DNA of 64,000 nucleotides from Atrina japonica (GCA_030159075.1 BROG01000457.1:434001-498000), one strand, 5' to 3'. Shown: positions 28,757 to 41,110, counted from the first letter of the stretch. Numbers and translations: made by a program. The notes: generated from the letters alone by a model not told the origin.

Positions 28757-29235
28757 AACGTTGGCTTTCCTATTATCAACCTTCTATATTTGAGTAGTAA
28801 TATCCCTTGTTCGTCTGCATGTGGTGTATATATCTCGCATATTCAATTATGCCAAAATATGTTCAACATATGATCATTTCATATGCAGTGGCAAACTACT
28901 TGCTGATAGCTTGTTGTTACAAGGATATCAGGAATAGCGTTTATCGTCAGGATTTCGCAAATTTTACGTTCAGAATAATCACCTAATATGCAGTTATAGT
29001 GAATTGTGTGTTCACTAGTGGTTGTTGAATCATCATGGTCTTTACCGATAATAGCGAGGATTCCTCAGTATTTCACTGGAATTTAACTGTGGATTCACAG
29101 CGTGTGTCGCCGGTTGACAGAGGATACATACTCCTCCTTGGCAGCTGATCCCATTTCTGGATTTTCATAGGGTCGTGTGTCAAATTTTCACATGATTTTA
29201 TGTCGTCTCATGAACCTTCATTTTATTAATACTAT
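28757..29235 (+). pseudogene. Reverse-transcriptase C-terminal pseudogene with 3' untranslated region (family R, best copy)
   Basis: From 28757 the plus strand reads NVGFPIINLLYLSSNIPCSS then ACGVYIS, the conserved tail of a retroelement RT protein. A small deletion near 28840 shifts the frame, and YAKICSTYDHF, GKLLADSLLLQGYQE, an in-frame TAG, and RLSSGFRKFY follow. The 3' untranslated blocks come next (29025-29235): ATAGCGAGGATTCCTCAG, GGATTCACAGCGTGTGTCG, GGTTGACAGAGGATACATAC, and the alternate tail TTTTCACATGATTTTATG with CTCATGAACCTTC. One frameshift and one stop show it is inactive. The catalytic RT core is absent, so the copy is 5'-truncated. LINE-like and Penelope-like affiliations both remain possible. 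Confidence 0.78.
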
Positions 29236-30427
29236 AGTACCTATAATTTTTATACCGGTCAGTTTATTAATTATTCATGATTTCATTTACTGATATCCTT
29301 TTATACGGATTTTTTCATGTTTTTATAAGTATTTCACATATTTACAACTTCAAATGTGTCTTAGGCCTATAGCATTCTATGTCGTGCGTTAATGTAAATA
29401 CGAAACTATCGTAAGATTCTGTTTGCTAGAATATTGATAACGTCATTCTTTGCGTCATTGGACCGCAAAGTTTAAAATGATAAATATTATTGTCAAAACG
29501 TTTCTGTGGTTGTATAAGCTACTTTAATGGATCCGCAGTTTCGTGTTTTGTATTTCCCATTAGGTCTTGTCATTCCCATGATGAATTAACTGTCTAAAGG
29601 TTATCATTTCTGTGATTCCCTTCTGCCAGTATAGTGATTAGATTGTAGCTAATAAAGGGTATCGCACAGAATAACACCAATATATGGATATTTTGATATG
29701 TAGAACATCAATGCAGATGAAATTGTTGTGAAGAATGGCGGACTGATATATCAGTGACAGGAAAGCCATACATTTTATAAAAAGTAAAACTTTTGATGTA
29801 TTTCACCATTATCTTTAATGCTACAATCATGTTCCATTCTTTACATTTCGGTGTTTTATTTACACAAGAAGTGTGCATAGGTATGTTACTAATTTTAAAA
29901 TAAATGCTGATGAATTTCGTAATATAACATTCCATATCGTATTATTCAAACATTTTTACAGTTATGTTAATCAAATAATTCATATCAATTAAATTGTGAT
30001 CAAAATTAGGATTAATTACTCTGCCATTGGGTAGATATGATAAAGGTTTAATCATATGTATACTGTTTGTATTTTACCACCATTAGGGCATCTTCATTGT
30101 GCAAAGTAAAAGAAAAAGACAACTGACAAATCAAATCGACTGGTTATTGTAAATAAATAATTCATGTAACACGAAGAATTTATCAAATAGTACATTAATT
30201 GCACCAGGTTAACTTTGATTATTTCAAGTCAAAGGATTGATCTAATGAATATTTGATTATCGGTGCATTGTTCATTTAATTATATCTGTCATTACATATA
30301 GCATGTTATTATCTAAAGTATATAGAACATCGTAATTGTGTTATACAGATCTCAGAACAACAACAATTACATATGAATATATCATTTTTGTTATACCTTT
30401 GTTTTTGCCTTTGACTCTCTGCCTTTG
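29236..30427. other. AT-rich stretch, nothing recognised
   Basis: No repeat family member or credible exon was identified. Confidence 0.4.
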
Positions 30428-30755
30428 TGACCGCTTGCAGTGGTCAAACGGTAGAGCGTCCAACTTGCAAGCGGAAGGACCCGGGTTCGATTCCCCCGGT
30501 ACCTAACAGTATCAAAGACATTTATAAATGGCAGTGACCGTTCCTTTTCAAACCAAGTTGATTCACACGTCTTTTGAATGACACTTAAAACCGGAATCCC
30601 GTGTCGTGGCAGACATGGCACATCAAAGACACCTCGTTGCATTGGCGTCAGTCCATAGCACAGGTAAAATTTGTGGCACTTCATCTAAAGCTGGTAACAT
30701 CTCAATATAAGTGAAATATTCTTGGCAGAATGTAAAACAGAAATAAATAAAAAGC
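30428..30755 (+). mobile_element. SINE family B, full-length-type copy with tRNA head
   Basis: The head has an A box-like TGGTCAAACGGTAGAGCG (30441-30458), an anticodon-arm-like CAACTTGCAAGCGGAAGG and the B box GGGTTCGATTCC (30482-30493). The body includes CCCGTGTCGTGGCAGAC and GCATTGGCGTCAGTCC. The tail has AAAGCTGGTAACATCTC and ATAAGTGAAATATTC. RNA polymerase III would read it from the internal A and B boxes, which are still recognisable. The open frames of 97 and 108 codons on the minus strand fall within this SINE and its neighbour. Confidence 0.8.
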
Positions 30756-30789
30756 AAAAATGTACTCGTACGTTTTCTAGAACAACGTA

Positions 30790-31028
30790 AGGGTCTCCGT
30801 GGTCGAGTGGTTAGAGCATCACGCTTGAACCATAAAGTCTCTACCCTCTGGTCAGTGCAGGTTCGAGTCCTGCTGGAACGTAAGCTGATTTTTGTGAGAA
30901 AATGTTCCAGTTTACTTGCGGAAAGCCTTTGGTCTCTTCCCTGGCACATTGTAACCGGGTTTTCTACACTATCAATAATAACTGGCAGCCACCATATAAC
31001 TTAAAAATTCTTGAGTGTGGAGTAAAGA
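30790..31028 (+). mobile_element. SINE family A, full-length sense copy
   Basis: It has a tRNA-like head with A box TGGTCGAGTGG (30800-30810) and B box GGTTCGAGTCC (30860-30870), separated by a long variable-arm region as in Ser/Leu tRNAs. The body follows (GCTGATTTTTGTGAGAAAA, TTTACTTGCGGAAAGCC, GTCTCTTCC), and the tail is CAGCCACCATATAACTTAA and TTGAGTGTGGAGTAAA. It sits about 35 bp downstream of a family-B SINE in the same orientation. No clear target duplication was found. Confidence 0.9.
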
Positions 31029-31729
31029 CTCTTTTCCAAATTAAAAAAAAAAAGGATTTCCGACCAGAAGGTCAATAGGTTTTCTTCGCATTTGATGAAG
31101 CAACGTTGCTTACCCGCAGTTTATAAGTTGCCGACACGGAACGCCCTAGAATCAACCTTGGTACATTTCGTTTGCAAGACAAGACCTCGAGCCACTGCAT
31201 GTTAGGTTAGAATTATTAGTATCCAAAAAAGTTTGTTGTCTTATTCTTTTTTTTTTTCATTTGATATTTTAGAAGTAGAGAAAACTTGAAGAAGAAATGT
31301 GCAACTTGAAAATGAACAAACATATCGAGACATGTCTCTCTCATCTAATTATCGTTTGTATTTTAAAGCTTGAAGAAAACTAATTCAAACTTATGTTACT
31401 TTCTAAATATGTTACTGTTCATGTTTACTTTTTTCTGTTAATTGTTAAAAGATAATTAACGTTCCGTCAAGATTTGTGCTTTTCAAATTGATGTCATAAT
31501 TAAATAACACAAGAGCCACTTCTGTCGTCCTTCATAAATGATATAAACTTGCGGCATACTTGATTCAACAATGTGTCGATTGTTTTTAATAATGTAAGCT
31601 TTAGCACTTACTTCAAAGACATTAAATATTTAATGAATGATCACTGAATCAAGCTAAATTTTATTTACAAGTTTTTTTATCTCACTGTCATCCGGGCGTT
31701 GTTTTCTTTGAACTTTTCACCGAACTTGA
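31029..31729. other. AT-rich stretch, nothing recognised
   Basis: No gene or repeat family was identified. Confidence 0.4.
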
Positions 31730-31734
31730 GAGGT

Positions 31735-32115
31735 TTCCATGTAACATTTGCGACTGGTGTGGACACCTGGTCCTATTCCGTTTAGGATTCTCAGTTGTTC
31801 ATCGTGTACAGACCATTTGTATCTAGTTTGTCGTATTATTATGGACTTTGAGTTTCAATTATCCATTGGTACTACTTCATTTTTACTTCTTAAAAACAGT
31901 TTAATTCCCGAGCGCTTATTAAATTTATACATCTTTACGCTTCATTTGTTGTTAAGTAAAAATGAAGATGTACGAATGGATAATCCAAATTATAAGTCAT
32001 TAGAATACGACAAATTAGATATACATATGATCTCAAAATGAAGAACAATTGCGAATATCAAACAGAATGGGATCAGGTGTCCGAGAGGAATCAGCGTCCC
32101 CTGTTAAAATGTGGA
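31735..32115. repeat. Inverted pair of repeat family T
   Basis: The left arm (about 31761-31893, plus sense) has GGACACCTGGTCC, TTTAGGATTCTCAGTTGTTC, CATTTGTATCTAGTTTGTCG and CATTTTTACTT. The right arm (about 31951-32085) is the same series on the minus strand: AAGTAAAAATG, GACAAATTAGATATACATATG, CAAAATGAAGAACAATT and GGGATCAGGTGTCC. The arms are diverged and the loop is about 60 bp. A 97-codon frame crosses the structure but is an artefact of the repeat. Confidence 0.7.
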
Positions 32116-32232
32116 TAGAACATTTTGAATTTATGTTCCAAGCATGGTATACCATGATATACCTTTAGATATACAATAAAGAGAAATATATTTTTTCTAA
32201 AGGCAGTCAGTAAAAAAAGTTCGATATCTATT

Positions 32233-32723
32233 GTACGCTAAAATGACATTAATCATTTAAACCTAATTTTTCTCCAGTTAAACCTATTTTTTCTCCTTAC
32301 CTGGAGAAAAACCATGATTACCTAATACAACTATGAGGATGCTGATAATGAATTAAATCTATGTTGTTCTCCAGAAAACTTCTATTAATTTAGAAAAATT
32401 AAACTTAACTGCTTATAAATGAATTCAACTTAGTTTTTGTTTTCGAAATTCGCCTTAAATAGATAAACATAGGATTAACTAAAAACTAAGATTAACTGGA
32501 GAAATCCAGGTCTTAATGAGAAAAATCAGGTTTAATTTCGCTTAAATCACATAAATAAAATAAACCAATGCAAGATTTGCTCCGGTAGAACATTGTTTTC
32601 CTTGATATTCGCAATATTTGTAGAAAGCCTGAATCAAATTAGAAAAACTGAGTTTAACTGAAATTATTATTTTAAATGAGAAAAATAGGTTTTACTCATT
32701 AATGTGATTTTGTCGTGGCGTAG
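32233..32723. mobile_element. Foldback-type element, copy 3
   Basis: Outer ends are TACGCTAAAATGACATTAAT on the left and TTAATGTGATTTTGTCGTGG with CGTAG on the right. Inside are subrepeats such as TCTCCAGTTAAACCTATTTT and CTGGAGAAAAACC, then AAACTAAGATTAACTGGAG, AGTTTAACTGA and GGTTTTACTC. Arms are more diverged than in copies 1 and 2. Confidence 0.65.
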
Positions 32724-35214
32724 ACACCTTTACAATCCTGAGTATGGCCGTTAAAAGAGTTTGATTATTTTGCAATAATTAGAATATTGAACCCATATGG
32801 AAGATGCATGAATGTATGTTTTACACGCCTAAGACCATAGTGTTTTTTTACACAAACTTGCTCCGTTAGGCAATTAACACTTCATCTATATCACAGGCAG
32901 TCAGATGGATTGGTTCGAACGTCTCATGAAATTTGTATTTTGGAGAGGAAAAAAAGTATGAATTGTTATGTTGCCTCAGGTGTCTGTGTGCTTGCATATG
33001 TGCGTGGGTGAACAAATATTTTATCTTAGTATGGTATGAAGAATATGAGTTTGAAAATATCCTTTAACACAGATCTATCTTGATTACCTTTCATAAGCTT
33101 ATAAAATAAATTTACTGTTAATTTTGGTCTTTGAAAATACAAGACGTGTATCTTGCAATTGTAAAAATATACGATAATCACATTCATTCTTTTTTAATAG
33201 ATAACAACGAGTTTCTATAGCCAATCCTATCCAGAATTGAAATCTGTGAAAGTCAACGTTAACTATCCGTGGATTATATCTATTATACAATTATTGTTTA
33301 TAAAACAATTTAGAGCTTCTGAAAATGTCGATGGCTTTACAGAGAAACTCTTTCATTGAAAATGTTCTTTCTTTATTATTAAAGAATCTTTAGTCTAGCG
33401 AATTTAACATGTCCTGTTCGCCAATTTCTAAATGACTATATCTGTAATTACTATAAAATGGACTGGCGCCGGAATATCAGACACGTATGATTGTTGTCCT
33501 GCTTACAAGAAACGAATTTCAGAAGTAAAAGTATTCTGTTAGATTTCTTGGGAAATTAAATAATGATTTTGAGTTTTGCATTTGTTACATGGGGTAGTTT
33601 TGATCTTTTTGTTTGACTGAGTCAAGATATTATTATCTTTAAAAAACATTCGCAATGAAATTCTGGAAGTGTTTTGTATGTCAACAACCGCATTGGCGGC
33701 TGAAAGTTTAAAAAGCCAGAGCGTCAATTAAAACAAAAATAACTTGTGTCATATAAAAATCATTAATTGGAATTTCAAGTTCAGGAGAACTAAACGTTTC
33801 AGGCTACAATTAAATTCTTGTTAGTTTAACATGGAAGTAGTGTGAAGGCAGCGGATACATAAACGATTGGAAAATTGACAGTAAAATGCTTGGTATTCTC
33901 AACCGTGAAAGTAGTGTTGTGCACGATTAACATTATATTTTAATCTCATTCCTTTGAGGTGATCTTGAATGCAATATATCTCTAGAAAATCAAGATTTCG
34001 TACTTATCAAAACCGTTAAGTTTTGGATTTAGTCTCTGTTGCTGTTGTTGTTGTCATGGTTATGATTGTGTTTTACTGGTAAAAGGGATAGAAATCTCTA
34101 TAATACTTTAGCTGTCATGTCTGATTTTAGTTTCATCTCATTGACGATATCAATAACAGCTTCATAAAGCATGTAAACACAGCGCAACATTTCACTTCTG
34201 CTCATAAATTTATTAAAGTAATTCTTGACAACAGAATTTGAGATAAGTGGCAAATATATCACATCGTACAACTGTATTTCATTGCAAAACAATAACCATT
34301 CATCACTGGGACATAATACAGCATCTGTATATAAATGGTTTTGTTTATTACACGATATATCTTCTCTCTTTCAATGACATATGTCATACATATCTCATTA
34401 TCCCGTCTTTGGACTTTCTAGGTGATGTTTGTTTGTTTTTTTTCAAAATCCGGCCAGATTCTGTTCCCTATCATTTGTACATTTAAGATTGTTATTTGAG
34501 TTTACGTTTGTTTTCACTAGTTCTATTTCTTCCTCACTCCTTTTTTAAGCAAACGTTTGTTTGCATTTGCGTCTGACAAATCTCAAGGAAGGTAACGTCA
34601 TGGAAGCAACGATCGTCTTTAGCACTCGATGAAATCTTTTTGAGAGAAACGGTCGTCCTCAGTACTTGTCTTTGGTCTCTTTTTTCAAACCTATTACTTT
34701 GGTTTATATCATGAATAAAACAATTGACTGGTCTTTGTCATGATTTAGACGTTTCTACTAAACAAAAATGCTCTAATGTAGATTTTGCCAATCTAAACAC
34801 AAACGAATTAATTTAGTTAATGGCGTCATAAGGACAAAGAACTGGTATGAGATATAAACAGATCAGCCTCTGTTTTTTACATCTTGCCAATACTTTTCTT
34901 TTATATAGGATGGCATTAGCTTTTCGAAAAGTGTAGCAACTTTTTACGTGTGAAATATACTTGCACCAAAAGGGCAATCAGGGTTCTTTTATATGACGTA
35001 TAACTGGGTCTTGGTAAGAAATCCAAGACTCGTGGTTTTCACTTTTTATGCCGACCGCTTGGAAAATATCTTATTATATTTTAAGTAGGTATGACCCGGT
35101 AACCGAAACCCATTTGCACATCGAACCCCCTAACACCGGAACCGGAGAGGTTAAAAGAACATATATCACGTGGTTAACAAATTCCATAAGGAATTTACAA
35201 GCATTTTGAATATG
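32724..35214. other. AT-rich stretch, nothing recognised
   Basis: Several short open frames (60-80 codons) have no supporting signal. No repeat family was seen. Confidence 0.4.
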
Positions 35215-35335
35215 GTCAAACCCACGTCCAGCTCTGAAACTTCAAGAGGTGAGATCTGGCGCCTTGAAGAGGACGTAGAACCCTTGCATACCATTCACTA
35301 CTGCCGTGAGTCTGTAGCCATATTCAAATAGATAT
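35215..35335 (-). mobile_element. Eroded retroelement 3' fragment (family R), antisense
   Basis: GAAACTTCAAGAGGTGAGAT, GGCGCCTTGAAGAGGA and TGCCGTGAGTCTGTAG parallel the 54.1 kb copy (AAATCAAAAAGTGGGATC, GTGCCATGGAGGAG, CGCCGTGAGTCTACAG). It is about as old as the 10.3 kb scraps. Confidence 0.5.
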
Positions 35336-35609
35336 AGCTTCTAGTCACTATCAGTAGAAACTTTTGAATAAATGACTCAATTTTTCATATGGGATAATTG
35401 TAAACATTAATAATTCAATTAGTTTTTAGTTTCAACGCAAGTCCTTATAGATCTACATAGTATTCGGATAATTTAAATTTCATACAATCAATTCAATTAC
35501 ACACTAAGAAAATTCTCTTGATATTTGTTAGAAAAAAAATAACTTACGCTTTTACATTGGATACAATCACGAATTTTGAAGTAACTATGCGACACATACT
35601 TTTTCTCTC

Positions 35610-35710
35610 TTCTTGGTCCTGATGTTGGCGTACCTTGCTGTAGGAGGAAACCGGGGTACCCTGGGAAAACCCTCGTGTCCCAGATGGTATGGTGGTTGCC
35701 AAGTTGACAT
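35610..35710. repeat. Possible dispersed repeat fragment
   Basis: The block GTAGGAGGAAACCGGGGTAC with CCTGGGAAAACCC and CGTGTCCC resembles wording common in bivalve SINE or transposon bodies. Only one copy is in this window, so the call is tentative. Confidence 0.3.
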
Positions 35711-36129
35711 AAGTTTGAAATAGATTTTGAACTTTAAACTCTAAACCTTTTGTTACCATATTTAATATGTAATTTTAACAAAATTAGTGGATGGGTTATG
35801 GAGGTTTAGTTTCATTTAATTATTTTCCTTCCCTGTACAAGAACTATATTTAGTTCTTAGTGACTTGTAGAATGAATGAGTATGTTAAATTAAAGGTTTT
35901 TTTTCGTGAAAATGAGTTTCCTTTCGGACAAAGTCTTGTAATTGATTTTGTTTTTAAATGAAACATGAATACCGTGGTTACAGTACCTTCCAAGGCATCA
36001 CATTTTGACTTTTACAGAATGGACATCTTAATATTAGAATTAAGTTTCCTTTCTGATGACCTTAAAGCACTATCTGAAATCTACATAGATGTATTTACAT
36101 AATGACAAACGCTTAGTAAATCCACAGGT

Positions 36130-36390
36130 TTAAAGAGTGTAAAATTAAACCTGTCCACTGGCGGTATTCTTGTGGTCAAACATTCGACTCACCCACGGGA
36201 GTTCCCGGTACAAAAACGATTAATGAGATTTAAAGCTATCATACTGGCGTGTTACTTAAAGTAACCTCACTGCATTTGGATTAGTTCATAGGTCAGTCAA
36301 AATTTGTGGCATTTCACCTAAAGCTAATGACACCTCCTTACAAGTGAAAAACTCTTGCCATTATGTAAAACCACAATAACAGCAATGGAA
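36130..36390 (+). mobile_element. SINE family B, sense, decayed head
   Basis: TTGTGGTCAAACATTCGACT corresponds to the A-box region of the 30.4 kb copy. The body AGTCAAAATTTGTGGCATTT follows, then CACCTAAAGCTAATGACACC and AAGTGAAAAACTCTTGCC. The B box is not recognisable. Confidence 0.6.
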
Positions 36391-37636
36391 ACAATTAAAA
36401 CTGTCGAAATGAATTCATAAAAATGACTCGGGGTAAGGTTATTTCCTTATCCATGCAACTCACCATGTGATATTTTATTAGTTCATTGTTGACTTAAATC
36501 TATTGATAATCGTTTTGCATCTCAAAGCTCTCTTTCATAGAGTACAGTAATTGACCAAAATTATTTTCCAAGCGTTACACGGGCATTCCATCGCTTTAGA
36601 GCATGGCATATAACTGCTGAAACATCCTATGTAAGTACCCTATAATTAGAAACTTGTGCTCCCATGATTCGGAGGCGTTTGCGAAGAAAATCTATTATTT
36701 TATAACGTTGCTAAATGCTTCTAATATCATTGTGTTAGCAAATGCAATTTTCCAATGTTCATTGGTGTTGATAAATGAAATATCCACTCGCTCAAACGTA
36801 TCAAATTTTATAAATATCTCTTAAATTTCTTTTGGCACTATTTTTCGTAAACATCTCTGATGTGTAAAATCTGGCGTTTAAAAATTCTACTAAAGTACAT
36901 ACTTACTGGATGTATGTTTATTAATATATTAAGTGGTGTGGTGATAAGATAAAACAGAATAATCAAAATCATTACTACGGCTGTTCCTATACTTAATTTT
37001 GTGGTTCAATGTTACAAGTTACTGATACGTATTGCGTGCTGATCACGCGATTAAATAACAAATTGTTACTATACAATGGTATTGCAAAAATGGAAAACAG
37101 TTGATTGAAGGAACTGAGTTCTAACAAAGGTAAGTTTCTTGATGTAAAATATTTTGGAAACCGATATTAATAATGTTTTTGAAATGTCAGTACAACATAT
37201 AACTTATTCTGTAATTATGCATGATGATAATTTTGATGTATTGAATACAAACAATTTCAGCTGCTGAAAAGAATTGTCAGAAAATGTGATTGATGAGTGA
37301 AAATTTAATAAAATCAGCATGTTTTTGGATATTTGAATCCGCTGCAACATAGCCCGTACATTGACGCGTCTGTGATGCAAAATTATTTAAACTTGATCAT
37401 GAAGAAAATATTTTAACAGAACGCTGACAAGGACAAAACATGATGAAATTTGTAAATAAGCGTGTAATCGATTAACCTTGAAATGGATTATCATTCATGT
37501 AATATTTTTATTTGAATTCGAGGAAGCAGTACAAAACATCATAAAGTGTATGAATAGTACGGTAAAGTTAAGCATTTATCCACATGATGATTAATAATTA
37601 ATTCAACTTTAATTTCAAATGAATTTTTTGATAATT

Positions 37637-37690
37637 AAAAACTGGTCGCCACCATACAAATTATTGAGTGAGGCGTAAAACAAAAATCAA
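37637..37690 (+). mobile_element. SINE family A, 3' tail fragment
   Basis: AACTGGTCGCCACCATACAA and TTATTGAGTGAGGCGTAAAA match the terminal 45 bp of family A. It lies directly upstream of a short TA run and a MITE. Confidence 0.65.
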
Positions 37691-37707
37691 AGTTATATAT
37701 ATATATA

Positions 37708-37850
37708 TACAGTAAGAAATGCTATAGCGGCAACCTCTATATAAGAATTGCCTGTTCACGAAGGCCAGTTTTGAAAAGTACCATGACCGCATAATTGTAA
37801 CTAATTTTAACCTGTATATAAAGGTCACTTTCACATAAAGGCCAATATGT
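37708..37850 (+). mobile_element. Pogo/Tigger-like MITE (family P), truncated copy
   Basis: ACAGTAAGAAATGCTATAGC, CAACCTCTATATAAGAATT, CGAAGGCCAGTTTTGAAAA and AACCTGTATATAAAGGTCAC parallel the complete element at 63.4-63.6 kb block for block. The right terminus is missing or unrecognisable. Confidence 0.65.
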
Positions 37851-38729
37851 ATAAACATTACTCTCACATGAATTTTAGTTTAAAACTGTTAAGTGATTAT
37901 CATCGAGAACACAGGAATGCTTACACATATTTACCAAAAGGCGAGGAAACTTTTTATTTTACAAAAAAAATCTTAGAAATTTTTGTTTGTTTGCTATTTT
38001 AAATCATAAGCTTGTTTACTTTAGCTCACTTAAACACCACACCAAAATCAACAGTGATAGTTTATTTGTGAAGATATACGTGTTATAGATAAGATTTTTG
38101 ACATACTGACATTTTTCTTATCTTTTCAAATTAGCAATAGGTGGATTTCGAGTAATCATACAGGACATCACTTAGTATGATTTACACTTTTTCACACGCG
38201 ACGTTTTTAGGTGGGCTTAGCTGGATATTTATATCATATTTCACTATTACATCGAGTTTCAGAACGCTTTGAAGGTTTTAAAATATTTCAGACGCCGTGC
38301 CCGATTTGAACTAAAATGAAGTTACGTTTCAATTCATTAGGATGTATAGTTTTATTTTACATAATGTAATTAAAATCCACATACTTTGTTCTGGTGCAAA
38401 TACACTTGGACAAAGCCCATTGAATATGTAAATGACAATCGGTTTATGCATGTTACATATTTGTGTTTACAGAAACATATATTTCAAATTGAAGGTAAAC
38501 ACTAGAGTGGAACTTCAAGCAAACCTCTTGAAAAAAAAAAACGGACGTGAAAACAAAAATGTTAACTATATGTCAACACACATGTAGGTTTTGATATAGA
38601 TGTGTTAGTCTGAATTACTGAATACGCATGCTTATTTCATCCATTACTATAGATGTGATACTTGATCATTGCTAGCAGATTCGTGATATAGCAGTTTATG
38701 CGTGTAAGACTATGCCTAAATCATGTCCT

Positions 38730-38870
38730 TTGTCACGGCAGGCTTGGAACGTTCAGGTACTATCACTGAAATAGCATGAAATAATGACATAGATAAAAGT
38801 TTGTGGCCTTCACCTTTAGCTGTGACATATCCGTATAAGCGACGAACCTTTGCGGAACTCTATCCAACAA
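38730..38870 (+). mobile_element. SINE family B, 3' half, decayed
   Basis: TCACGGCAGGCTTGGAACG, AAAGTTTGTGGCCTTCACC, TTTAGCTGTGACATATCCG and ATAAGCGACGAACC follow the order of the 30.4 kb copy. The tRNA head is gone. Confidence 0.5.
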
Positions 38871-40663
38871 CAAAACAAAAGAAAAAAAGAAAAGCAAGGC
38901 CGAGCGATGCCATGGAACATTAGACACCAAAATCTTGATAACACATTTTTTAGTAATTCAATATACCTTGTCGTTATATTGATCGATACATTACTTGATA
39001 ATTCTAAATAATTAGTGTGGTTAGCACAACTATTATTCAAACAAATCGATAATTTTTTATATTACAATTTCAAAATTTAAATATTTCATCGAAATAATTT
39101 ACTTGTCCATGATAATTATGCAATACACATGAATATGTTTTGCTTACTTGGGAGTAGTTGAATCCGTAAATAAGGAGGTATACAACAGAAATAAAGGCTG
39201 AAATATGAAATATGAGGTTTTTTTTTGTATTTCCTGCAATTTCATCTTTCTGTTACCAAAATGCAATGACACTAGGCTTGTGATTTTAAAGCAAGATATT
39301 TATTACCTAAATACCTGCAATAAATCCAAAATATGTGTTAAAAAGAAAACCTAGTCCAAGATTAAATTTAATTGACATTTAAATCTTTCCATCTCTGCGT
39401 TAACATTGCCAGCAGCAATTCATGTTCATAGTCTACAGAATTTAATTAAAAGTATTGTAACATACAAAAAACAGGGGCCTTGAGAAAATTTTAAACCATT
39501 AACATTCTGTTTTACATCTAATGAAAGTAATGTTTTTCTTAAGAAGAAGAATATTTCATCTGGATCGGCTGATTTAATATTCAGAATTAAATCTTGTCAA
39601 ATTAAGATGTTTAATGTAAATCCAAATCACTACTATGGTAAAATATTTTTTTGAACTATTCCATTTTATTTCTTGTTTTGTGTCGTAGTTGTGTTACGAT
39701 GTAAAATGGGAGCAAATAAAAATAAAAAAAAACCTATAACACTAAGCATTAACAATTGAAACATTGTGATGTTGAAGGAAAATTTTGTCCAAAGCTGCGT
39801 TCAATATAAACAAACAACTTTTCATATGAACAACACGTCCATGGATTACGTCGTTGCTAAGGATATTCTACTTACGGTTGTTTTGACGGTCTAAAGAAGG
39901 CGTTCATTTATTTTCGTCGAGAACCATACATAACAGAAACAAACTATACTTGACAAACCAGGAAACCCCACTGTTGTTGCATAGGCTATAAATAGCTACA
40001 ATGGGTAGTTTCTTCTCTTTTTATCACTGCGGCAATCACATTCTTAATACTAACTGGCAAATACTGAGTACTGTAATCAAAGTGCTAGGCTACAATGCTT
40101 TGTTTTATTTTTATGCTCGACAACTTTTCACTAAAGATAAGTAGAATCTACGGTAAACTTGCTTCCCTGAGAGATCGAATGTGCCTAACTTTGGCCATTT
40201 GGGTTACGCATTACCAACTGGTAACCCGTAATACGGGCCGTATACTACCGTACCGTACCCTTGGATCAGTGTTTTTTATCCATAGTAGATATACAATATG
40301 ATGAATTGGCTACTACATGTAGGTCAGTTTACAGTTAGCCTGATCTGGTTGCTTGGTTCTAATGCATTTCTTTATCCGAGCGCCGAATACAGGCCAACTG
40401 CACAGAATCTATTTTTAGAATTACATCTGTCATGATCTGAACTCCGGCATCACCGACACTTTTATCAAGTGTATACGTTGAATTTTTAAAGTAAATAATA
40501 TCACTGTTTTAAAAATAGGAGTATATATCTATGAGGTAATCTATAGTACATTTTTTAGTTTTCCAAAGTAAGCAATACAAATACAAAAACTAGCGACTGC
40601 ATTCTCTTGTTGGGTCGTAAATCAGACTGTTTAACATTTTACACCAATTTTGTATATAAGTTA
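38871..40663. other. AT-rich stretch, nothing recognised
   Basis: A small GC-richer patch at 40190-40260 contains short inverted and repeated words (CCCGTAATACGGG; CCGTACCGTACC). No gene or known repeat was seen. Confidence 0.4.
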
Positions 40664-40735
40664 ATGTGGCGTAATGGTTAGCACGTTAGATTTTGAAATC
40701 AAGGGTCCGGGGTTCGGATCTGCTTTTCGTATTTT
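40664..40735 (+). mobile_element. tRNA-like fragment, probable SINE head or tRNA pseudogene
   Basis: GTGGCGTAATGGTTAGCACG resembles an A-box and D-arm region. GATTTTGAAATC can form a short anticodon-type stem-loop, and GGGGTTCGGATCTG resembles a B box. The 3' acceptor strand does not pair with the 5' end, so it is not a functional tRNA gene. A T-rich run follows at once. Confidence 0.45.
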
Positions 40736-40859
40736 TTTTTTTTATATACTATATTTTAAAAGGAATACATTTTACATATACATATATTTTTCACCAGATA
40801 AAATTTATCTGTGGAATAAACTTCATTTTGTTGAAATAATTTTTCACCAGACTTAACAC

Positions 40860-41110
40860 AAAAGTTCATTAAGTCACTGGAGTTCCATTGACTTAACATG
40901 ACCTTGAAATGACCTTTGGGGTCAAGAGAGCAAGTCAAACTACTTAGATCTCAACTTTAGGCGATATGTAGAACCTGTTATGAAAATATGACCATCCACC
41001 ATTTGGGGGCCGTTTTGGACCCTTATCATATATAGTCCTTTACTAGTATATCCTGGTACAGATGACATGTAAAATATTTTCAACCAAATTTCAAAATACA
41101 AACTTTAGAA
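40860..41110. repeat. Possible dispersed repeat with GACCTTGAAATGACCTTTG motif
   Basis: The wording ACATGACCTTGAAATGACC followed by TTTGGGGTCAAG is similar in style to the 5.7-6.1 kb segment and to GGTCAAGGTCA repeats of molluscs. A single degenerate copy is present and the boundaries are unclear. Confidence 0.3.

Noticed and set aside
30441..30500. Functional tRNA genes at SINE heads (also 40.67, 55.11 and 56.80 kb)
   Set aside because: The acceptor stems do not pair and the heads are continuous with SINE bodies or diverged; only the A and B boxes remain.
30391..31004. Open frames of 65-108 codons
   Set aside because: They lie within the adjacent SINE-B and SINE-A copies.
31748..32041. 97-codon frame as a possible gene
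   Set aside because: It spans the inverted family-T repeat and is not preserved in the other T copies.
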